19,249 nucleotides of DNA from Thermodesulfobacteriales bacterium (GTDB taxonomy: Bacteria; Desulfobacterota_D; UBA1144; Nemesobacterales; UBA2774): positions 1-19,249 of the forward strand of contig SPCL01000024.1 of assembly GCA_004525335.1 (NCBI GenBank), read 5' to 3'. The notes below the pieces were generated by a model, which saw only the letters and a program-made list of their open reading frames with translations, was not told the origin of the DNA and made no database searches. The position numbers and the translations under genes are program-made. The stretch's first letter is position 1, and every line of letters begins with the position of its first letter. Of this stretch, positions 7,756 through 15,021 are shown one piece after another.

Positions 7756-8340
7756 CTAATCTATTCCTATTACATCACCTACATCGCAGTTAGCATCTCC
7801 AATACAGGACTGAAAATCGGATTGATTAGTATGATTAGCATCCATTCCATACCTGTGACCTAGCTCATGTTTCCATGGAAGAAACACGTCGCATCCGGGG
7901 AAACCGCCTTCTGCGACAACTACAATATCAACTCCGCCGAAGTAAGTTCCGTTACACACACTAGCCCCCGGCACATCACATTTGTATCTATTAGGAACTA
8001 CAAATACTCTCAAATCCGATAGGGGAGGAACCATAGTTCCGTTATCTAAAATTACTTCTTCAAAACCCAGTTGAGATCCTTCAACGAATTGACAGTCCAA
8101 AAATTGTGTGGCCCTTCTGTCGAGAATATCCAAGACATCCTGATTCCCTCTATCCACACCGCTATCTATGGATACCTGCATTCCGTATATAGGAGTTACA
8201 AGATTATAAGTTTGTGAATCCGCTATTTCAGCAGTTATAAGTGGGTCGGGTGTAGTATCTACACTATCCAATGAATCACAAGAAATTGTAGCCAGTATTA
8301 TGGTTAAAACGAAAAAAACTGATAGGTATTTCATCGCCAT
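7756..8340 (-). CDS. Small lipoprotein with a zinc-protease HExxH motif
   Basis: Predicted lipoprotein of 194 residues. It has a hydrophobic signal peptide ending ATISC, with C21 as the lipidation site, a short Asp/Thr-rich linker, then a compact domain. H158-E159-L-G-H162 is a metallopeptidase zinc site. G165 follows, and the next histidine is H170, so the pattern is HExxHxxG(x4)H, two residues longer than the metzincin HExxHxxGxxH. Six further Cys at about residues 83, 119, 127, 150, 179 and 185 suggest disulfides in an oxidising compartment. The protein ends only about 24 residues after the third His. AAGGGG lies 4 bases before the ATG at 8340 and 10 before an alternative ATG at 8334. I do not recognise the family. 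Protease activity is inferred from the motif only. Confidence 0.65.
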   Translation of the reverse strand: MAMKYLSVFFVLTIILATISCDSLDSVDTTPDPLITAEIADSQTYNLVTPIYGMQVSIDSGVDRGNQDVLDILDRRATQFLDCQFVEGSQLGFEEVILDNGTMVPPLSDLRVFVVPNRYKCDVPGASVCNGTYFGGVDIVVVAEGGFPGCDVFLPWKHELGHRYGMDANHTNQSDFQSCIGDANCDVGDVIGID

Positions 8341-8360
8341 TTGTCCCCTTTGTACTTTAT

Positions 8361-8366
8361 ATTATA
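8361..8366 (-). promoter_or_regulatory. Possible -10 element for the HExxH lipoprotein gene
   Basis: On the minus strand this reads TATAAT, about 20 bases before the start codon. No convincing -35 element lies at 16-18 bases, so it is a weak call. The 137-base region to 8477 also has to hold the promoter of the divergent lipoprotein gene; none there is clear. Confidence 0.35.
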
Positions 8367-8477
8367 AGGATAACCGATAGTTTTTGAGATTCTATTTGAA
8401 TTTCATCTTTTGCTAGTATTAATTGCAATTTATTGTGTATGATAAAAGAATTAAGACTTAAAGATGGAGGAAACAAC

Positions 8478-8975
8478 ATGAATTTTCCAATAAAACATTT
8501 TGTTATAGTCGCTTTGTTTATGTTTTTATCGACAATTGGATGTAGTGGAAGCAGCTCCGAATCAAATTTTCCAGAAGGCTGTATAGCGCAGGGTTATGAA
8601 TTTAAAGATAACAACTTGTTTCTAAATGAAAGTTCTTCGGAACAGAGCCTGTATTTCTTTCATAATATATCTGACAAGAGTTTTTGGTTAAATCACCCCG
8701 TGACAAAAGACCCTGGAGCTAGTGCCGGCTGGGGATCAGAATTGAATACAGATAATTGGTCTGCAATCGCTATGAATAGCGATAAGTTTGAAATAAATTG
8801 CACGATCCTAGGCACTGGAGAAGTGAAGAAACTAAATTGTAAGGAAGTAGTTAAAGTATGCAAATTTGAAAAACCGGTTTTCAATACTGAGAACTCCGGC
8901 AGTTTTTGGGTTGCAGAAAACAAACCTCTTAGCAACTTAATTGATGCTATAATAAGTAGGGGGATAAGTTGGTGA
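8478..8975 (+). CDS. Hypothetical lipoprotein
   Basis: A 165-residue predicted lipoprotein. The signal peptide has a Lys/His N-region, a hydrophobic core and the lipobox STIGC, with C22 as the lipidation site, followed by a Ser-rich tether (SGSSSES). The reading frame is open from 8433, but GGAGG at 8466-8470 is 7 bases before the ATG at 8478, and only that start gives a normal signal peptide. The mature part has four Cys: one just after the tether (FPEGCIAQGY) and three close together (NCTILG, NCKEVVKVC), so disulfides are likely. Trp-rich segments occur (SFWLNHP, AGWGSEL, FWVAENK). I do not recognise a family. It is divergent from the HExxH lipoprotein and its stop lies 3 bases from the end of the convergent glcF. 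Confidence 0.7.
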   Translation: MNFPIKHFVIVALFMFLSTIGCSGSSSESNFPEGCIAQGYEFKDNNLFLNESSSEQSLYFFHNISDKSFWLNHPVTKDPGASAGWGSELNTDNWSAIAMNSDKFEINCTILGTGEVKKLNCKEVVKVCKFEKPVFNTENSGSFWVAENKPLSNLIDAIISRGISW

Positions 8976-8978
8976 TAT

Positions 8979-10286
8979 CTAGTCTATAGAACCTCTGTAA
9001 GACCAATCCAGTAGCTCTACCGGATGTGCAGTCTTAATATTGAGGCCATTACTTTTAATTCCTTTTTGGATTTGAAGAAGGCATCCTGGGTTTCCTGCGA
9101 CTAAATAGTCGACTTTGTTTTGCTTCACATTTCCCATTTTCCGATCAAGCAAGTTCTGTGACATTTCAGGCTGAACAAGATTATAAATCCCTGCACTGCC
9201 ACAGCACAAATCAGACTCCGGCATTTCAATTAGTTCTAAGCCCGGTATTTCCTTTAGGACCTCCCTTGGCTGCTCCTTTATCCTCTGAGCATGCCCTATG
9301 TGGCAGGCGTCTTGATATGTCACTTTTATGTTCAGATTTTGGAGATTCCCCTTAAGTCCGATATCTGACAGAAATTCCATAATATCTTTTGTTTTTTCAC
9401 TTAATGCTTCAGCTCGCTCTGAATACTGCGGGTCGTCCTTTAATATTTCGCCGTAATCCTTCATTGTAGAACCGCAGCCGGCTGAATTTGTAATTATTGC
9501 GTCGACTTCTAACCCCTCAAAAGTTAGGATTGTTTGCTTAGCGAAATCTCTCCCCTCCGACAATCTCCCGGAATGAACAGACAGAGCGCCGCAGCAGCTT
9601 TGATTCTGAGGCACAATCACCTCACAGCCGTTCTCTGCCAATACTCTAGCTGTAGCTTCATTAGTTTTGGAGAAGAAGACACTCTGCACACAGCCTGTAA
9701 GCAGTGCAACTCTATAGCGTTGTTCACCTTTTGCATGGATTACCTCTGGCAGCTCAGGAGGGAAAGTCAGAGACTTTACTTCAGGAAGCATCTCCTCCAT
9801 TTTGCTCAGTTTTTGAGAGAATCGGGCAATTATCCCAGTAGATTGAATAAGGCTTCTCAATCCCAGTTTTTGATAAATATAGAACATAGGCAACATCAAC
9901 TTCATTCTCTTTGGATACGGAAATAATGAAAAAATAGCGGATCGATAATACTTATCAAAGGTGGATCTTTCATAACGGCGTTCAATTTGGGATCGGCCGG
10001 CTTCTATGAGACTTCCATATTGCACACCTGATGGGCACGCAGGCTCGCATGCCAGGCAACCAAGACACATATCCAAATGTTTTACCAATGAGCCCTCAAG
10101 TGGTATTTCGCCATTGACAGCTGCATTCATTAGATAAATCCTGCCCCTTGGAGAATCGAGCTCGTTGCCTGTCTCAAGATATGTTGGACAGGCGGATAAA
10201 CAGAAACCACAGTGAACACAGTCCCTTATTAAATCAGGGCTCGGTTTATCCTGTTCATCGAATGCCTGATACTGTCCTTCGTTCAT
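8979..10286 (-). CDS. glcF: Glycolate oxidase iron-sulfur subunit GlcF
   Basis: Electron-transfer subunit of the GlcDEF glycolate dehydrogenase, which oxidises glycolate (or a similar 2-hydroxy acid) to glyoxylate and passes electrons to the respiratory chain at the membrane. Two 4Fe-4S ferredoxin motifs are intact: C23-x2-C26-x2-C29-x3-C33-P and C74-x2-C77-x2-C80-x3-C84-P. Two cysteine-rich CCG domains follow, with QSCCGALSVHSG near residue 230 and DLCCGSAGIYNL near residue 360. Length of 435 is normal for GlcF. It is the last gene of a minus-strand operon, 9 bases after the DUF3891 gene. The LutA/GlpC families share this architecture, but the flanking glcE and glcD make GlcF the best name. 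Confidence 0.92.
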   Translation of the reverse strand: MNEGQYQAFDEQDKPSPDLIRDCVHCGFCLSACPTYLETGNELDSPRGRIYLMNAAVNGEIPLEGSLVKHLDMCLGCLACEPACPSGVQYGSLIEAGRSQIERRYERSTFDKYYRSAIFSLFPYPKRMKLMLPMFYIYQKLGLRSLIQSTGIIARFSQKLSKMEEMLPEVKSLTFPPELPEVIHAKGEQRYRVALLTGCVQSVFFSKTNEATARVLAENGCEVIVPQNQSCCGALSVHSGRLSEGRDFAKQTILTFEGLEVDAIITNSAGCGSTMKDYGEILKDDPQYSERAEALSEKTKDIMEFLSDIGLKGNLQNLNIKVTYQDACHIGHAQRIKEQPREVLKEIPGLELIEMPESDLCCGSAGIYNLVQPEMSQNLLDRKMGNVKQNKVDYLVAGNPGCLLQIQKGIKSNGLNIKTAHPVELLDWSYRGSID

Positions 10287-10295
10287 ACTAAATAT

Positions 10296-11066
10296 TTAGC
10301 CCTTTGTGATAGTAAAAGCAAGCAACTCATCTTTAGAAATTTCAATTATGTCTCTTAGTTCCTGATTATTTAGAAATGATTTTCTATCAACATTTTTACC
10401 TGAAATACTAAGTTCTAATAAAGGTTCGCTAAATGGGTATGGTGAGATTCTATAATTTAGCCCATCTTCTGATTCTATTTTTAGAGTTGTTTCCGATCCA
10501 TTATAATCAAGTGGCGTTTCCGTTATTTCTATTGACCTCCAACCATGGCAAAGAGTAAGTGAGATGATATCTCCTATCTGAAGCATCTTGAGATTCACTT
10601 TTATCTCGTTAGGAATTATATCGGAATTGGAGTTAGAAATATTAAAATTGAGCTCTTTTGAAATAAAATCTTTCATATCAATTTGCAATAATTTCAGTTG
10701 TTCATTATTGGGGTCCTTTTTGAGATTGCTCCGATTAAACTTTGAAAAATGAAGGGCTATTATGGCAGATGCGTATGAATGAATGCTGGAGTGAGACCTA
10801 TAACATTTACTCCAGATTACAGACTGATCATATGGGCTCATCTCCGTAAAATTAGCGGGGAATCCGCTCTCAATGTTGATCTTCGGATTAGAGTCCCACT
10901 CCTTCCAACCTGAATCGTGCTCTTTGACGGCAAAAAGCACTTCATCTAAGGGATCCGGCTTAGCAAACTTTCCGTTACCCCAAGAAGTCATTACTTGCCC
11001 GGAAAGTATTGCATGGTCGTGCTGGGTGATTAATATCCACCCGCCATTATTTTCTCTTCTTATCAT
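10296..11066 (-). CDS. DUF3891 family protein inside the glycolate oxidase operon
   Basis: A 256-residue soluble protein of unknown function. The N-terminal block (WILITQHDHAILSGQVMTSW) and the following AVKEHDSGWKEWDSNPKI match the DUF3891 pattern QxDHaxLsg...W and HDxGWxxwD. The paired His-Asp residues resemble a metal-binding HD-type site, but this is inference. A second half (from about residue 130) is more variable and strand-rich. The gene lies 88 bases after glcE and 9 bases before glcF, so it is almost certainly translated from the glc transcript. The ATG has only a weak upstream GAG, in a context (GAGATATGATAA) identical to that of glcE. No signal peptide or membrane segment is seen. 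A role in glycolate metabolism or cofactor handling is suggested only by position. Confidence 0.75.
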   Translation of the reverse strand: MIRRENNGGWILITQHDHAILSGQVMTSWGNGKFAKPDPLDEVLFAVKEHDSGWKEWDSNPKINIESGFPANFTEMSPYDQSVIWSKCYRSHSSIHSYASAIIALHFSKFNRSNLKKDPNNEQLKLLQIDMKDFISKELNFNISNSNSDIIPNEIKVNLKMLQIGDIISLTLCHGWRSIEITETPLDYNGSETTLKIESEDGLNYRISPYPFSEPLLELSISGKNVDRKSFLNNQELRDIIEISKDELLAFTITKG

Positions 11067-11154
11067 ATCTCGCGTTATACAAATTAGGGAATTTTATAAG
11101 AGCGGAATTATCCTAACTAAGGGCTTTTAGTAGTTCAAGAAAAAAACGAAATTA

Positions 11155-12495
11155 TTATATATATCTTCCAGGGTTAAGAAGGTTGTTGGGATCGTAATTC
11201 GCTTTAATTCTTTTCATAATTCCTAGGCCTGACCCAATTTCACCCCAGACATCAAAACTGTTTTTTATTTCAGAAGGCGCTTCCAGAAGTACTAGGTGAC
11301 CGTTAATTGATGATATAAAATTACGCAAGTGTTTAAGGGCATTATTAACAGAAGGACCTTCTCCTTTAAGAGCTATTATACAGATCCCATTACCCGCTCT
11401 TACCGAGACATATATCTTTACACCGTACTCATTCGATATTTGTTTAATTGTTTGTAATACCTGGGGAATCTGCGTCACTACAACGCCAACTTTAGAGACC
11501 ACTCTGTCTGATTTTAAGATTATCCATGGAAAGTTCCTAATATCTTCCCAAAGTTTTTCTTCTGGTGTCCCGCTGATTAGAAAACCATTTCCGTTATTTT
11601 GATCACAGATTTTTTTCACAGAAGGAATCTGTTCCTTAACTGCCTTTTCGACACTTCTAATTCCTATTACAAGACTGTATCTAGAATCATTTATATCGAC
11701 GTCGTTTCTTTTAGCGAGTGAAGCAGCTAGGTCGGGATTTAACAATTCGAGAGAAGTTATTACAAGATGGGAGTTCAAAAGAGTTGAGATTGTTTCTTGG
11801 CAATCTTCTAAACTTGAGAAACTTGCCACATAGGTTTGAGAATATTCAGGGACTGGGTATAGCCTGAATGTAGCCTCTACAATGATACCGAGCGTTCCAA
11901 GAGAGCCTACATAAAGTTTGGGCAGATCGTATCCTGCAACATTTTTAACCACCTTTGATCCACCTTTAAAAATACTGCCGTCTGCTTTTACAACTTTTAT
12001 CCCAATCAAGAACTCTCTTATGGCTCCATATCTGAGCCGCTCAGGGCCGCTATCATTTGTTGCGATAATCCCGCCAATTGTTGCTCTTCTGTTAACATGC
12101 GTAACATGCGGCGGATCTACTGCTAGGAACTGGTTCTCTTTATTGAGCGCTTCTTGGAATTTCTTAAGCGTTATGCCGCACTCAGTTGTGGCCACAAGAT
12201 CAGAAGCTCCATGCTCTATAATGCGGTCTAAGTTTTTAGTTGAGAGAATGATGTCAGCTCTATCCGGCTTATTTCCTAGAGCCGATTTTGTCCCCGATCC
12301 CCAGGGTATTACACTAAGGGCGTCTTTAGAGGCGAGTTTCATAATTTCTGAGACTTGATCTATATTATTGGGAGACAGTACTATCTGCGGCAATACCCCA
12401 TCAATACTGAATTCACCTAATTTTTCAGATTCAAAAACTACATTTTTCTCATCTACAATTTTACATAAATTTCTTAGAGTGGATTTTTTTATCAT
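11155..12495 (-). CDS. glcE: Glycolate oxidase FAD-binding subunit GlcE
   Basis: Second flavoprotein subunit of GlcDEF glycolate dehydrogenase. The PCMH-type FAD-binding domain occupies about residues 30-215, with VIPWGSGTKSALG and RATIGGIIATNDSGPERLRYG, then GGSKVVKNVAGYDLPKLYVGSLGTLGII, a hallmark of GlcE. The rest is the substrate/cap region and ends NNLLNPGRYI, as FAD-linked oxidases of this type do. At 446 residues it is longer than E. coli GlcE (about 350), with extra sequence in the cap region (about 215-330). The start ATG has only a weak GAG two bases upstream. The gene follows glcD by 30 bases and precedes the DUF3891 gene, in the same operon. Confidence 0.9.
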   Translation of the reverse strand: MIKKSTLRNLCKIVDEKNVVFESEKLGEFSIDGVLPQIVLSPNNIDQVSEIMKLASKDALSVIPWGSGTKSALGNKPDRADIILSTKNLDRIIEHGASDLVATTECGITLKKFQEALNKENQFLAVDPPHVTHVNRRATIGGIIATNDSGPERLRYGAIREFLIGIKVVKADGSIFKGGSKVVKNVAGYDLPKLYVGSLGTLGIIVEATFRLYPVPEYSQTYVASFSSLEDCQETISTLLNSHLVITSLELLNPDLAASLAKRNDVDINDSRYSLVIGIRSVEKAVKEQIPSVKKICDQNNGNGFLISGTPEEKLWEDIRNFPWIILKSDRVVSKVGVVVTQIPQVLQTIKQISNEYGVKIYVSVRAGNGICIIALKGEGPSVNNALKHLRNFISSINGHLVLLEAPSEIKNSFDVWGEIGSGLGIMKRIKANYDPNNLLNPGRYI

Positions 12496-12525
12496 ATCTC
12501 AGTTTTTTTAGGTTAGATTTTGGAA

Positions 12526-14013
12526 CTAGTACATTTCACCCATTCCGGCTTTCTGAACCGGGTGTTCTTCAAACTTCTTCATACCCGGCTCAACACAAGT
12601 TCTGGGTGTAGGGAACAGTTTGCCGGGGTTACACAGATCCTTATTATCAAACGCGCATCTGATCAGATTCATCGCATCTAAATCGTTGTCATCAAACATG
12701 AGAGAAAGGAATCTCTTTTTATCATGCCCCACGCCGTGCTCACCGGTTATGCTGCCTCCTTTATCTACGCATACTTTCAATATTTCTCCGGCAAGCTCAA
12801 GAGTTTTATCGAGATCACCTTCTTTTGAGGCATCGTAAAGCACAAGCGGGTGCAAATTGCCGTCCCCTGCATGAAACACGTTTGCAACACGGAGATCGTA
12901 TTTTTTGCTGAGCTCCGCTATCTCGCCTAAAACCTCGGCAAGTTTGCTTCTGGGTATCACGCCGTCCTGAACATAGTAATCTGAGCTTATGCGCCCCATT
13001 GCGGGAAAGGCGCTCTTGCGGCCTTTCCAGAGTAAATCTCTTTCTTTTGAGTTCTTGGCTATTTTTATTTGAATTGCATTATTATCTTTTAAAACTTCTT
13101 CAACAATCGGCAGCTGTGCTTCGACTTCAGCTGAAGGGCCGTCTAGTTCAACCAGTAATATGGCGCCTGCGTCTATGGGATAGCCCGCTCCAATGGTCTC
13201 TTCGACTGATTTAATGCAGAGGCTATCCATTATTTCCATTCCCGCAGGTATAACACCCCTGGCGGTAATTCCGGAAACCGACGCCCCGGCATCTTCAACA
13301 TTATCATATGAAGCTAAAAGGGTTTTAACTGCTTCAGGTTTTTTAATAATTTTGAGAGTTACTTTTGTCACTATTCCAAGCAGCCCTTCAGAGCCTACGA
13401 CTAGTCCAGCAATATCATAACCAGGATGATCTAGAGCCTTGCCCCCAATTTCAATTATTTCTCCATCTGGCAGTACCATCTCTACACCCAAAACATGATT
13501 AGTTGTTACTCCATATTTTAGGCAATGCACTCCGCCTGAATTCTCTGCGACATTCCCTCCGATTGTGCAAACTATCTGGCTAGATGGGTCGGGAGCATAA
13601 TAGTATCCATATGGACTAACGGCATTGGTAACCCAAAGATTAACTACGCCTGGCTCAACAACAACTCTTTGATTGGGAATATCGACATCCAGTATCTTAT
13701 TCATGCGGGTGAGTGAAATTACTATTCCCTCGTCAGTTGGAAGAGCGCCTCCGGAAAGTCCGGTGCCGGCCCCCCTTGGTACAAAAGGAATGTTTTCAAG
13801 ATAGCACTCTTTAATTACTTGCGATACTTGTTTAGTATTAGTTGGCAAAACTACAAAGACAGGCTTTATCCTGTAGCCTGTAAGGGCGTCACAATCATAA
13901 GCCAGAAGCTCATCATCAGAAGAGATAACCCCCTCTTTTCCAATAATTTCTATAAGCTTTTCTCTGAACTTATTTTTCCAGGATGAAGATTTAGTTTTGT
14001 GTTGTGTTGTCAT
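12526..14013 (-). CDS. glcD: Glycolate oxidase subunit GlcD (FAD-linked)
   Basis: Catalytic flavoprotein of glycolate dehydrogenase, in the FAD-linked oxidase family with D-lactate dehydrogenases. The FAD-binding PCMH domain (about residues 55-235) shows FVPRGAGTGLSGGALPTDEG, DPSSQIVCTIGGNVAENSGG and a VGSEGLLGIVTKVTLKI strand. The C-terminal FAD-oxidase domain has NVFHAGDGNLHPLVLYD and GGSITGEHGVGHDKKRFL, both conserved substrate/flavin motifs, and ends in NPGKLFPTPR. Length (495) equals the family norm. It is the first gene of glcD-glcE-DUF3891-glcF, with an extended -10 promoter just upstream and rplM divergent. No glcC-type regulator is in the window. D-lactate or another 2-hydroxy acid is an alternative substrate, but the GlcE/GlcF partners favour glycolate. 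Confidence 0.93.
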   Translation of the reverse strand: MTTQHKTKSSSWKNKFREKLIEIIGKEGVISSDDELLAYDCDALTGYRIKPVFVVLPTNTKQVSQVIKECYLENIPFVPRGAGTGLSGGALPTDEGIVISLTRMNKILDVDIPNQRVVVEPGVVNLWVTNAVSPYGYYYAPDPSSQIVCTIGGNVAENSGGVHCLKYGVTTNHVLGVEMVLPDGEIIEIGGKALDHPGYDIAGLVVGSEGLLGIVTKVTLKIIKKPEAVKTLLASYDNVEDAGASVSGITARGVIPAGMEIMDSLCIKSVEETIGAGYPIDAGAILLVELDGPSAEVEAQLPIVEEVLKDNNAIQIKIAKNSKERDLLWKGRKSAFPAMGRISSDYYVQDGVIPRSKLAEVLGEIAELSKKYDLRVANVFHAGDGNLHPLVLYDASKEGDLDKTLELAGEILKVCVDKGGSITGEHGVGHDKKRFLSLMFDDNDLDAMNLIRCAFDNKDLCNPGKLFPTPRTCVEPGMKKFEEHPVQKAGMGEMY

Positions 14014-14043
14014 AGCATGTATTATTAATCACGTAACGGTATT

Positions 14044-14072
14044 ATTATATCATCATTAGATGAGTAGACCAA
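14044..14072 (-). promoter_or_regulatory. Predicted promoter of the glcD operon
   Basis: On the minus strand: TTGGTC (14067-14072), a 17-base spacer, then TATAAT (14044-14049) preceded by TGA, an extended -10. Transcription should start near 14037, giving a leader of about 25 bases. No clear Shine-Dalgarno precedes the glcD ATG. Confidence 0.55.
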
Positions 14073-14080
14073 TATTTGTA

Positions 14081-14091
14081 GTTGTAACAAC
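14081..14091. promoter_or_regulatory. Short inverted repeat between the glcD and rplM promoters
   Basis: GTTGT-A-ACAAC is a perfect 5-base inverted repeat around one central base. It lies 9 bases upstream of the glcD -35 element, where an activator or repressor could bind. It is short enough to be chance, and no regulator gene is nearby to suggest a protein. Confidence 0.25.
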
Positions 14092-14120
14092 GTTTAAGAT
14101 AAACAAGATTAGTAAAAACC

Positions 14121-14148
14121 TTGACAATCGCTACTGAATTGGTAAATT
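14121..14148 (+). promoter_or_regulatory. Predicted promoter of rplM-rpsI-ino1
   Basis: A perfect TTGACA (14121-14126), a 16-base spacer and TAAATT (14143-14148, 4 of 6 consensus). Transcription should begin near 14155. AGAGG at 14170-14174, 9 bases before the rplM ATG, then serves as ribosome-binding site. Confidence 0.55.
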
Positions 14149-14183
14149 GAATTGTTTATTTCTATTATTAGAGGCTAAAAATT

Positions 14184-14612
14184 ATGAAGACCTATATGGC
14201 AAGAACACAAGATTTTGAGAAGAAATGGTATTTAATTGACGGAGAGGGGAAAACTGTGGGTAGGATAGCCACAAAGATTGCCAACATTCTAAGGGGCAAG
14301 AATAAACCACAATATACTCCTCATGCTGATATTGGTGATTTCGTCATTGTTGTGAATGCAGAAAAATTGCATTTCACAGGTGATAAATGGAACCAGAAGA
14401 CTTATTACAGACACACAAATCATCCAGGAGGAATCAAATCGATAACCGCGGGTGATCTTCTAAAAACCAAACCACAAGAAATAATTAAAAAAGCGGTTTG
14501 GGGAATGCTGCCTAAAAACACATGGCAGCCAAAATTACTTACCAGGTTAAAGGTTTACGCAGGGACCGAACACCCGCATGCACCCCAACAGCCTGAAACA
14601 TTGGAGGTTTAA
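14184..14612 (+). CDS. rplM: 50S ribosomal protein L13
   Basis: Large-subunit ribosomal protein L13, 142 residues, which is the normal bacterial length. Typical blocks are KKWYLIDGEGKTVGRIATKIA, PHADIGDFVIVVNAEKL, YYRHTNHPGGIKS and AVWGMLPKN. The segment after MLPKN (TWQPKLLTRLKVYAG) departs from the common xxGRxxLKKLKVYxG, but the fold-defining residues remain. It is first in the conserved rplM-rpsI pair, transcribed away from glcD. AGAGG lies 9 bases before the ATG. Confidence 0.98.
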   Translation: MKTYMARTQDFEKKWYLIDGEGKTVGRIATKIANILRGKNKPQYTPHADIGDFVIVVNAEKLHFTGDKWNQKTYYRHTNHPGGIKSITAGDLLKTKPQEIIKKAVWGMLPKNTWQPKLLTRLKVYAGTEHPHAPQQPETLEV

Positions 14613-14620
14613 TTAATAAT

Positions 14621-15013
14621 ATGGCTGAAGTTAACTACTACGGAACCGGGAGAAGAAAAACCTCGATAGCTCGAGTTTGGCTACGTCCGGGAGATGGAAA
14701 AGTTTCTATAAACAATCGTGAAGCAGCAGAATATTTCCCAAGAGATTCATGGGTAGTACATGCGTTAGGGCCTCTTGACACAACAAACACTAAAGGAAAA
14801 TTTAACGTTTTAGTAACTGTACAAGGCGGCGGTCTTACCGGTCAAGCAGGAGCTGTCAGACATGGTATCGCCAGAGCTTTGTTAACAGTTGATGAATCCA
14901 ATAGACCTTCACTTAAAGCCGCAGGTCAGCTTAGAAGAGATCCGAGAATGGTTGAAAGAAAGAAATACGGGCTCAAAAAAGCAAGAAAGGGCAAACAGTT
15001 CTCTAAGAGGTAA
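14621..15013 (+). CDS. rpsI: 30S ribosomal protein S9
   Basis: Small-subunit protein S9, 130 residues. It begins YYGTGRRKTSIARVWLRPGDG and contains VQGGGLTGQAGAVRHGIARAL and RDPRMVERKKYGLKKARKG. It ends QFSKR, the C-terminal tail that reaches the P-site tRNA. GGAGG (14603-14607) lies inside the end of rplM but 13 bases from the ATG, longer than usual. Directly downstream of rplM, 8 bases apart, as in most bacteria. Confidence 0.98.
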   Translation: MAEVNYYGTGRRKTSIARVWLRPGDGKVSINNREAAEYFPRDSWVVHALGPLDTTNTKGKFNVLVTVQGGGLTGQAGAVRHGIARALLTVDESNRPSLKAAGQLRRDPRMVERKKYGLKKARKGKQFSKR

Positions 15014-15021
15014 TTCGCACA

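Noticed and set aside
9534..9926. A 130-codon plus-strand frame inside glcF
   Set aside because: It is antisense to the conserved CCG region of glcF, with no start signals or protein-like motifs.
11918..12358. A 146-codon plus-strand frame inside glcE
   Set aside because: It is fully antisense to conserved FAD-binding codons of glcE and its translation shows no family-like motifs.
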